Translations under genes and position numbers: made by a program
Assembly: GCA_009760855.2 (NCBI GenBank)
Contig: WPIO01000016.1
Span: 3,456,001 to 3,520,000, forward strand
DNA length: 64,000 nucleotides
Reading direction: 5' to 3'
Source of the DNA: Cristatella mucedo
Taxonomy: Eukaryota; Bryozoa; Phylactolaemata; Cristatellidae
The notes under the pieces: model-generated
The model's database searches: none
Told to the model about the DNA's origin: nothing
The model's input: the letters and a program-made list of their open reading frames with translations, nothing else
In this document: positions 55,266 to 64,000 of the stretch, piece by piece
Layout of the letters: every line of letters begins with the position of its first letter
How positions within the stretch are numbered: position 1 is the first letter of the stretch

Positions 55266-55724
55266 TTAGCTTTAAAACAGGCTTCGCTGTATCGGATTCC
55301 GTATACGATAATCGAAAGAACTTTTATTTTCAGAAGAATTCTGCAATGCACAGAAAGTACGCGTAGCGCTTGGTGTGCCGCCGTAATGATGGTCGTTGAG
55401 CTGGTTAGCCAGTTAAAGTGACCGTTCAGCTTCCTCTCAGAATCCGCCCAGCTTCTGCCCAGCTTCTGCCCAGCTTCCGCTCAGCTTTCGCCCAGCTTCC
55501 GCTCAGCTAAGGTCAGCTAAAAAAGAGCTCGTGCGAATCACAGCAGGAGAATACACATGGCAAGGCTTACGTGGTAAATGGTCGCCCTTGGTGGCAACAT
55601 TCAAGGGTCGCGAGGCAATGACTGTAGAAGCTATGCCGCAATCGCGATGGCATATGCAATAGACCACAAAGAGCACGAGTTCCTGCTACGCCCAGAATCC
55701 AGGCTGTGCACGCTTTTTCTAAGG
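55266..55724. other. Unassigned sequence with an 11-bp repeat
   Basis: At 55440-55512 units like CCCAGCTTCTG and CTCAGCTTCCG repeat six or seven times. No gene is seen. Confidence 0.6.
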
Positions 55725-55838
55725 ATAATAATAATAACAATGCACTTGATAAAGCACCCTCAGAGAACTCAATCTCTTTCTAGGCGCTTAACATTTGCTG
55801 CAAAGGGAAATGCAATTGAATGGTGAGTAATATCATGA
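55725..55838 (-). mobile_element. LINE family 1, 3' terminus
   Basis: It has a tail, stem-loop (GCACCCTCAGAG, TAGGCGCTTA) and 40 bp of 3' UTR. Confidence 0.85.
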
Positions 55839-57409
55839 ACCGGGCCCCCGAATTCTGATTCTGCTGGCCTTGATTCTGAGTCTAATTCTGATTTCTGATT
55901 CTGCTGGCCCCTTTGTCCATGAAAGGGGAATATTGCCTCCCCCCACATGCATCCCTGGCTCCGCCGCTCGGTGGCAGCACAGGATTTTATTAGCATAGAA
56001 GTTGTTGCAAAGGAAGTTATTAGCATAGAAGTGGTCGCACAGGAAGCATGGAGCTGCTTGAGTAGGAAGATATTAGCATTTGCAGCTGTAGCGCAAGACT
56101 GCTGGAAATGATGCTTCAGAGTTGGCAGCATGTGAAATGTGTTGCAAGGGAACTGTGGGATGTAGTTCGACAGCGTATGACCTTCATAGCAAGATCTCCT
56201 TTTGCCAACGGTCTTTATTTGCAAGAACGGAGCAGATAATTATCCAGATCCGATGATCCAAGGGCAACCGCTGGAACGAGGCTGAAACTGATGCAGCAGC
56301 TCAGCGAGGAATTGCTTCGGCACCATGCTAGATGGACGAGATTGATTTCGAATCCCGAAATATAATTCGCGATCCGAAATTGTTTCAGAAATTGATCCCG
56401 AATTGTAATGGCTGAGAACCACTTTTGCGATAATCTATGGCTGAGTGGCATAAAAGCCGGTCATTTAAAAGCTCTAGGAGGGATCAGCCCGGCGGAAGTG
56501 ACGTCCAACGCTTTTCGCCAGTGCAGCAGCAGAGCTCTGGACGCCGTTCCAGAGCTGTAGTACGCACGGTCTGATGTGGGACGCCTGCAACTCTCCATCA
56601 CCGGCGAATGGACTTCTCTGCACTATGGATATGGACTTGGATGCAGCAGCAGCTGCAGCAGGCATCTTGTAGCATGCACCTGTCTGCTGGTGTGTGTGTG
56701 TGTGTGTGTGTGTGTGTACATATATAAACGTATATATTGCAAGAATTTTCTCTATCAGGGATGAGAAAAAGCAGATACAATGATGCACATTATTGTATTA
56801 CTATGTAACTGAAAATACACACAAATGCATTTATATATATATATGAAGTTTCTAAAAAAAAAAAGCAGACAACTATATTATGCCATCCAAGTTGGACATC
56901 AAGAACAGACGGGAGACTTACTCCTGCGGGTGCTATCATGATTAAAGTTTACAATAAATATTGTTAGATTCCATATGCTTACTCATTTCAAGACCCTCGA
57001 CTGACGAAGCAAGATATTATAAACTAGGACTGCTGGTAATAAATAAGATCGGCAAATAAAGGAAATTCGCACACTCAAAGAGAAGTAATTCACTCTCTCT
57101 CTCTCTTTCTCTCTGCACTTTACATGCTAGACTATATGTCACATTTGATTATATTAATATTATTACTATTACATTATAGTTATAATTGAATTCATACAAA
57201 AACCCTACTTTATGCTGGAAAGGAAGCATGTAAATCTAATAGTGGTAAAATGCACCATGTCCGGATGCGATAGCTCACAAAAGGCAATTCACGAGCTCAG
57301 AAGAAGCAGTGAGGAACAGGTGGATATATCGTTTCAATTTCAATGCCGTTCATTCAGGAATTGTGTTACTGTTGATGCCCTTATTTTATTTGGGAGATAC
57401 TTCTAGGTT
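55839..57409. other. Unassigned region; LINE family 2 scrap and microsatellites
   Basis: Positions 56262-56335 on the minus strand match LINE family 2 (FLAELLHQFQP). There are a (GT)n run at 56692-56717 and a (CT)n run at 57092-57112. No gene is supported. Confidence 0.5.
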
Positions 57410-57830
57410 TTTGGAGAATACTAACTGAATGTAAGGACTCCAAAGGATTTTACGCTGGCTTGAGACAGAGGTAAGCGATGACGAGTCAGAGCACTGAGAT
57501 GAGAAGCGGGGAGGGGAGTAAGTGTTTCAGATTGGTGAGTCTGAGCATCAGAATTGAGACATTTCAAAGTGAGTAACTAGACTTCCACTTGAAGTCGCTA
57601 CACTTATTGCATTAGCGCTACTGCTGTGTCGGTGAGAAGTGTGCTAAGGCGGCAGTTGCGACGTTCATGACAGGAAAGCCTGGCTGCAAAGCAATGCATC
57701 GACTGCTAGCTTTTTATGGAGCAGGCGTGAAGAACTGCAATTGGCGAGTAATGGAAACCTATAAGAGATGCACAGAACAGCTAGGCTGTCTTATCCTTGT
57801 CTAAACAGGTCGGAGTTTTGCGTGGCCACG
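57410..57830 (-). mobile_element. Old LINE relic (diverged family 1)
   Basis: The order of landmarks fits a minus-strand C-terminal domain: GGACTCCAAAGGATTTTACG, then GTCGGTGAGAAGTGTGCTAA, then GGCAGTTGCGACGTTCATGA and TTATCCTTGTCTAAACAGG. It is heavily diverged. Confidence 0.7.
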
Positions 57831-58829
57831 CATTTTGACTCCTGTCGAAGAGCAGAGCAGAGCTATTTACGAGTCTGAGCTTTCGGCTACTCCGATTCCG
57901 CTTCGAGCCAATCGAGTTAACGATCTCGTTAACCAATTAATTTAATTAATTAAGTTAATCGTTAACCAATCGAGTTAGTTAACTTCCAGCAGTTTCAACA
58001 GTGCTTACGGCCTTCTTCGCACGAGGAGACGCGTCGTGGCAACTTCGAGAGCCCGAACACTAGCCATCCATTGTGCTGTCGCGCCCTCCTCACGTCTCCA
58101 CCTACGTCATTCACACCGTAATTTACATAGCACGCCTTCATTTACAGGTGCCATGCGGAAGTAATGCCCAAGAGTCTGAATTGCGTGTTTTAGGCAAACT
58201 TTGCTGTCTCGGTTTCTCACTCCGCTAGCTGACAGTAATTTCAGGGCACTGTTGGTCTAGCCACTTGAATAAGTTAGCATAAAGTGGCGATTCAGTCGCC
58301 GTGAATCGCAGAGTCGCGGCCAAAGATGTTAAGTAGAATTGCAGTTCAGGGCTTTATTCTCGCGCTTCGACACAGCATCTCGGAATCTGCAGCCGCGCCT
58401 CATCTCGATCGACGGACCATACGTTACCTCATCGATTAGACTCAACATATTAGTATTGATATCGGTCGGACAGTGATATAACCTTAAGTCAAACTGCGTA
58501 CTTTTGAACGCAAATTCGCGAGTGAGTACGTACCGTAACCACAAGTCGCCGACAGAGCGCACGCTGAGCCCTTTGGATATTTATAATACTACCACTGCTA
58601 CTGCGGCACAACTACGATGAGTTTTGTATCAAAGATATCAGGGGAGATAATCTACCGATTTGCAAATTTAGCTTAAAAACGACTCGTAATTAAAAATTTA
58701 ATAAAAATAAATTGTGCACTGAATTATGAAATACAGCTACACAGGCTCTCGATCAATCTGTCAATAAAGTACGTATTTAAACGTTGGGGAGATCATCCTT
58801 TATTAGAGCGATAAAAACGACGAGTCTAG

Positions 58830-58862
<33 letters not shown>

Positions 58863-58872
58863 ATATATACTT
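57831..58872. other. Unassigned sequence
   Basis: Around 57910-57985 GTTAAC and TTAATTAA motifs recur in inverted arrangement. A TA/TG microsatellite lies at 58830-58862. No gene is seen. Confidence 0.4.
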
Positions 58873-59035
58873 CACAATAATAATAATAACACACTAGATA
58901 AAGCGCCCTCGGAGAAATCAATTTCTTTCTTGCCGCTTTACATTTGATGCAAAGGAAGCACGATTGTGGTTGCACGCTCAATAAGCAACAAGATTAACAT
59001 GGCTAGCGGTGACTTGCACAGGGTCAGCTTGAATA
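58873..59035 (-). mobile_element. LINE family 1, 3' part
   Basis: It has a tail, stem-loop and most of the 3' UTR on the minus strand. Confidence 0.85.
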
Positions 59036-59132
59036 TACACCTGAATATATATATATTTCTAGCTGGGTACCCATTTACTCTAATATGTTACATATAAATA
59101 TATTTGTGTGTATGTATGTATGTATGTATGCA

Positions 59133-59179
<47 letters not shown>

Positions 59180-59324
59180 TAAATAATCGTTCCGACGATT
59201 TTGGTGAGTAAATCTGGAGTTTTTCTTGTTAATGAGTACAACATGGCGTAAGTTGATGGCCTGCTCCGGTGACAAGCGGCGGCTGAGGTGGAGTTAGGTA
59301 GCTGCACTTTTTCATGTGCCATTA
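59036..59324. repeat. GTAT and AT microsatellites with flank
   Basis: (GTAT)n at 59107-59130 and (AT)n at about 59138-59176, with unassigned flanks. Confidence 0.8.
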
Positions 59325-59465
59325 CTCTTCACAAGACGGTTGGCTACCGCATGCTCACCGAAAGTGGCTTAGGATTTGAGTGTGCCATAGAGAACTCTCC
59401 AGCGTAACACTCACTTGGCCTGTGTCATGTTGTGGAGTTGCATATGGAGATACGTGACTCCTTCG
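59325..59465 (+). mobile_element. LINE family 2, 3' UTR
   Basis: It matches the 3' UTR of the copy at 25283-25630 (GGTTGGCTACCGCATGC, TGAGTGTGCCATAGAGAACT). Confidence 0.7.
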
Positions 59466-60044
59466 TGTCCATCTGAACTGCTGCGCCGGTTTCGGCCTAC
59501 CGAGCTAGCGAGGCGTCTAGCTGTTTGAATTCTCATCCAGATTACTGCTCAATAGATCTTTTCATATTTAGCCCCCTCTGCGGTGCGATGCTAGAGAGAT
59601 TAGGCAAAAATAACTCGGCTAAATTCTACCACCTGCAGTCGATTTGCTAGGCCTAGCTCGCCGCAGTGCAACTCCGGCGAGCTTGGACAGCCAGACGGTC
59701 GAAATTTTTATTACTCGCTGGTAATAAATGCTAGCGGCTACGAACCGACAGTTTCGTAATCCACTGTATGCGGAATAAAAGCCGGAGTCTGTCAATGGGT
59801 AATCAGCTGGGGGGCCTGACTGGTTACGCTTTAGGCTGAAAAAGTCAGGTAGGAGTTAAGTAAGCTCTATACGTTTGGTGAGGCGGCAAAGTAGTTACAC
59901 CCGAGGGTTTTCGCTGGTCGGCACTTTAGAGGCGCTCTGGGCGTCCTAGCAGTTGTCATACGCCACAACTGAGTCTGCTTGCCTGCCACTCTCGTCCGCT
60001 TGCGAATGGACTTCCGTATGGCGTCACGGCATCTCATGACGTGA
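59466..60044. other. Unassigned sequence
   Basis: Short frames only. No repeats in common with the rest of the window. Confidence 0.4.
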
Positions 60045-60190
60045 CGAAAATTAAAAAGAAATTGAGCGCGCATCCATTTATCGCAGCATTTAGTGGATTT
60101 TTACGATTCGTCCTTTATGAACTTACGTTTGCTGACGCCGCGCATGCTGCCACTAACCATATTTGCATGCTGACCCTGTGCATGTCACAA
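60045..60190 (+). mobile_element. LINE family 1 fragment
   Basis: It runs from the last ORF codons (GCAGCATTTAGTGGATTTTT) into the 3' UTR (GCCACTAACCATATTTGCAT). Confidence 0.75.
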
Positions 60191-61849
60191 GTAGCGCACG
60201 CGCGTAGCACAGATACGGGCTACAGCGGAAATTCAATGTAGTGAAACAGGGAATTTCGATATACGTCTTGAAAAGCCAACGCGTGTGCAATTTTTTTTTA
60301 CGAGAGAACAGAAATGACTTCAGTAAGGTGTAGCGGTCCGGTTCCCTAAGGCCTTGACTGACGACGTGAGGAACGCAATGGCGGTTCTTCCTGTGCCGGT
60401 CTTTCGCCATTCCACGAACTTAATTATGATGGCGGCTGCAATACGAGTAATGCGACTGCTGCTGACTCCCGTTACATACCCGATGAGGAATCCGCGTTCC
60501 TTCGATGGTAAGCAACGCAGCGACACGGCCATCTATTTGTCCGCAAGCCGCTGATTTACACTGCTGGGAAAGACAGAGTTTCTCTCGCATGAGTTATATG
60601 TTATTAAGAGCACTCTTTTCGAATTTTCGCCTACCTGAAGAATACCTAGAGGAGCTGCTAATTCCGTATCTCACAGTGTCTCCAAGTAACTTGTTCTGCT
60701 ACGATTCATTTGACTTTTCCTCTTGGCGAATGCAACGCCGTCATCTTCGTGCCTGCACGTCGACTATTTTTGTGCGACTTAGACCGTGCTAGGTTTGCTG
60801 CATCAGTGTGCCTTAAAAGAGAATGAATTATTAGACATCTTGTTCCGATTCGCATTCACGTAACTGTTCGCTAAGTTTTGAAAATCTACCAGTCAGTATA
60901 TACTTCTGAGGGACGCTGGACCCTGGGCATTCTTTATTTATACCCCTAGATGGTCCAAGTGAGCGAAGTGCAGACGAGACTAAACTTCTGAGACGATGCA
61001 AGTCCAAAAACCTGACTGGTCGTCATTGCCCATGCAACCGAGCAGGCCAGTCTTCTCCTTCACGTGCTGTGTGCACCAATCTCGACTATTTTAGATGGTT
61101 TCATCAAGTATCCGTTGAGACAGAGCTGAAGTCAAAGAGGCTCGTCTGTCTCCAAGTGAAATCCTGACGACCCGAACGTCCGAGGATTCTGAAAAGGTGC
61201 GCTAAAGCCCGGCTCGCTGCTCGCTTAGACAACGTGTTGGCGACGAAGGTGAAGAAAGACGTGACAGACGCAACGACATGATGACAAGGTGCAGGCGACT
61301 GGAGATGCTCGGGAGCAATAGATTGTAAAGAGGTTGAAAGGTCAAACTTTGACACCAGCAAGAGTTCGTCGTGCTAGGTTCTATTTTTCTAGCCCAGGAC
61401 GGGCCAAATAAAGGAGGGGTCGGCAAAATGGCGCCATCGTTTTTGGTCAGCCCGAGTACGACTGCGGAGATATTTATTATTCTCAATTTATGAATCCTAA
61501 CGGTCAGCAACCGGTTATATCAAAATCCGCAGCTGGCTACGTAAAGCCGAAGTCATGCAATAGGGATTCAGCTTACCTCAAGTAATTGTGCTCTAGGCTT
61601 TGAGCCGTGCTCCAGGATTAAAATGAGCTTCAGGCACAAAGCCAGGCAGGCGTACCTTTTCATGCATGCATGCAAGATGAGTCAGAGCGTGTTAATAACC
61701 ACAGGCCTTAGTAACCGGTTGTGCTGAGTTTCTTTATTTCTTCATTAGCACCTCGGCCTAAATAGGATATTTTTTTGCTAATGAGTGTCTAGAACGAGAG
61801 TGACGAGCGACAAAGGAGCTCCAGACGTTAAAGATCTGTGGGTTTTATT
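60191..61849. other. Unassigned region with unconvincing frames
   Basis: Two frames are non-repetitive but unrecognised: minus 60320-60532 (MAVSLRCLPSKERGFLIG) and plus about 60585-60792 (FRLPEEYLEELLIPYL). Either could be an exon remnant; neither has a good pair of splice sites. Confidence 0.25.
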
Positions 61850-62992
61850 TTCTAATTTCTGTAATATAATTTCTGAATTACGCTTGGCTTACCCATAGCT
61901 AGTAAGTTCGCTTGATCGTCATTTGATTTGAGAGAGTTGGTTCCGATCCCTGTGCAGATGTCAGCTATATATGCAGCAGGCGGGTTGAGAGAAGCTGTCA
62001 TGCTGGAGGCTGGGAGGGAGGGATCAAAGAGTACGTACAGCTGTGGGTCAAGCCCGTAGAAGTAAAAGCCTGGAGCATACACCGTTTAACGAAGCGGACC
62101 AAGAGCAGTACCCTGGGGTATCCTGTTCTCGGATGATCTTCCTCCGCCTACATCAGCGCTTTAGCGTCTCCCACTGACCGAACCTTAAGCACTGCAGTGC
62201 AGCGCCAGCAATGGCCCGGCGAGATTAGAAGCTCTTGAGAAGGACTTGGTTATCAATAGTATTAAACGCAGCCGAAAGATAAAGCAAAACAATTAAAGTC
62301 TCTTTACATAAGTCTCCATTCATGAGAAGCTCGTTATACGTGCGAAGCAGTGCTGATTCTATGGAGTGATTCGCTCTAGAACCAGACTGAAACTTACTTG
62401 CTGGGTTCGAAGTTTCAATGTTTCAATATGACAGTTCTGCTAGCCTGCCAAATCTCGTTTCATTGTCTTTGATAGCAACAGTAGAAGGGAGACTGGACGG
62501 AAGCTGCTCAAGTTCTCTTGATCTAGTGTGGCTTTCTTAAGTAGACGACTGACAGCAGCCTTTTTGAAAGGTGCAGGATCAAGACCTGAGGCTGAGGACG
62601 TAGTTTTGTGTTAGCTATTTAGCTGTGCATGGCAGAAGCAGATCTATGCAATGTAGACATGGGACAATGGGAATAGGAGCTAGAGGGTTATTAGTCTTCG
62701 TTGGCTGGAAGATAATGTTTCAGGATTAGGTCAGTGGTGACCTTGTACGTGGACGTTGCGGTGCTGCAGGGAATTGGATGAGAGTATTCCTGTGATGTTG
62801 TTATTCAGAAGGGATGCTGCTAACTTACGAATAAACTCTCTGTTCTTGTCTAACCAACTGACAAGGAAACGATCAACTGGATCACCACAAGGATCACTAG
62901 ATACGAGCTAATCTGGAAGCGGCTCAGGAGATTGTTAATGGTGGACATCAAAATTTTTGGATTTTGAAATTGTGGTTCAAGAATAGTCTTTA
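61850..62992 (-). mobile_element. LINE family 1 relic, RT region
   Basis: The minus strand corresponds to reference positions about 2440-3600, from KILMSTINNLL (about 62930) through the RT to the segment before the C-terminal domain (near 61870). Stops and small gaps are frequent. Its 3' part is missing. Confidence 0.8.
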
Positions 62993-64000
62993 AATGTAAT
63001 GTAATGTATCTCCTTCAGTAACTCCACAGAGTCATAAAGACCATGTGTATGTTACGCAGGCGAGTTTTGTATAGCGCACTCACAGCCTAAGCGGCTTTCT
63101 GTATGCATTCGGTAGCCAGCAGATTTCATCTCAATCTACAAAGAGAAAGTGGAAAGCATAGCAGAGTCAGGAGAGCAGTTGAGGTAAAGAGTAGAAAAAA
63201 AGTAGCCGCTCAGAATCACTGAAAAGGATGAGCCACAGTAGGCAGTAGGAGACGAATTGTCGTTGCGTAAGAATTGTGGAAGCGAGTTCCACAGTCTAGG
63301 ACCTGCAGAGCTAAAGCTTCTGTCGCCAACGGTCTTTAAGCGGAGGAATGGAATTGCTAATTTATTATCCACACATGACCAGAGGGCGCGAACAGGCTGA
63401 AACTGATGCAGCAGTTCAGCTAGGTACGAAGGAGCCAAGCCGTGGCGGGCCTTGTGGGTCAGCATAAGAGCTTTGCTCTGTATCCGTTGCTCAACCGGCA
63501 TCCATCCTAGCTCTTTTAGTAAAGGAGACACGTGCTCAAACCGCTGGGACTTGAAGACTAGCCTTGCAGCCATATTCATAGTCTGCTGCAGTGGCCTAAT
63601 AGCTTTCTTTGGCAGCCCAGCCAATAGGGAATTGCAATAATCAAGCCGAGACAGAACTAAGGAGCGAGTTAAATTTTTACAAGCAACTGTGGGAGACAGC
63701 TCCTAATCTTGGATAGGGATCGGACGTGATGGTTAGCTGTAGAAGCAGTCTTTTGAATGCTTTTAAAATTGAGGCAGTTTTCGAAAACGACAATTAAATT
63801 TTGAGCAAGTGGTTATGGCCGCACAATAGCATCACCTATTAGAAGAGCAAAGCCTTTTAATCCAGCCACACACTTTCGGTGTCCTATGAGCAGCAGTTCA
63901 GTTTTTATCATCCTTTTATTTCAGGAAGTTTTCCGACATCCAGGATCAAAATCGGCAAGGCAAGCATTCAGTTTCTCAGTTGCCTCCGCAGATTCCGACG
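62993..64000 (-). mobile_element. LINE family 2, runs off the window
   Basis: The minus strand has an ACATT-type end at 62993, a 3' UTR, then a 162-codon open frame (63136-63624) with AGLPKKAIRPLQQTMN, LKELGWMPVEQRIQ, HQFQPVRAL and GPRLWNSLPQFLRND. Upstream (63640-64000) the RT C-terminal region continues with breaks. It is a second CR1/L2-type family, related to family 1 in the C-terminal domain but with a different 3' end. Confidence 0.85.

Overview
The window is animal (metazoan) nuclear DNA. It has two spliced protein genes with GT-AG introns, and most of the rest is decayed non-LTR retrotransposons (LINEs), tRNA-derived SINEs, one LTR retrotransposon, microsatellites and satellites. Nothing bacterial is seen. 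The two host proteins are clearly animal but diverged from the vertebrate forms, so an invertebrate is likely; I cannot name the phylum.

Layout. Positions 1-9150 are a pile-up of LINE copies, including one nearly complete CR1/L2-type element (1048-4487). Positions 9152-20449 (minus) hold a six-exon gene for a CUEDC2-like CUE-domain protein; the exon phases agree from end to end. Its introns carry a LINE split by an AG microsatellite, a 25-bp minisatellite, several SINEs and other LINEs. Upstream of its start, 21430-24200 is a degenerate satellite of about 170-bp monomers, part of which is arranged as a three-monomer higher-order repeat. Positions 24430-33520 are again LINEs and SINEs. Positions 33780-36480 are GC-rich with long CT and GA tracts and no gene I can prove. 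Positions 38852-47761 (plus) hold a complete four-exon SLC16/MCT-like transporter gene whose 5.7-kb first intron contains an old local duplication later interrupted by a SINE and a LINE. About 580 bp past its stop lies a Ty3/Gypsy-type retrotransposon (48344-53564, minus) with 140-bp LTRs, itself split by a LINE. Positions 53565-64000 are more LINE relics and unassigned sequence.

The two host genes have no evident functional link: one is a probable ubiquitin-binding regulator, the other a probable membrane transporter. The recurring theme is retroposition. LINE family 1 ends in a stem-loop plus ATT-rich tail, and the SINEs carry the same stem-loop, so they probably borrowed that LINE's machinery. 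Exon boundaries, LTR edges and repeat units were read by eye from splice signals, reading frame and repeat comparison; no database search was possible.
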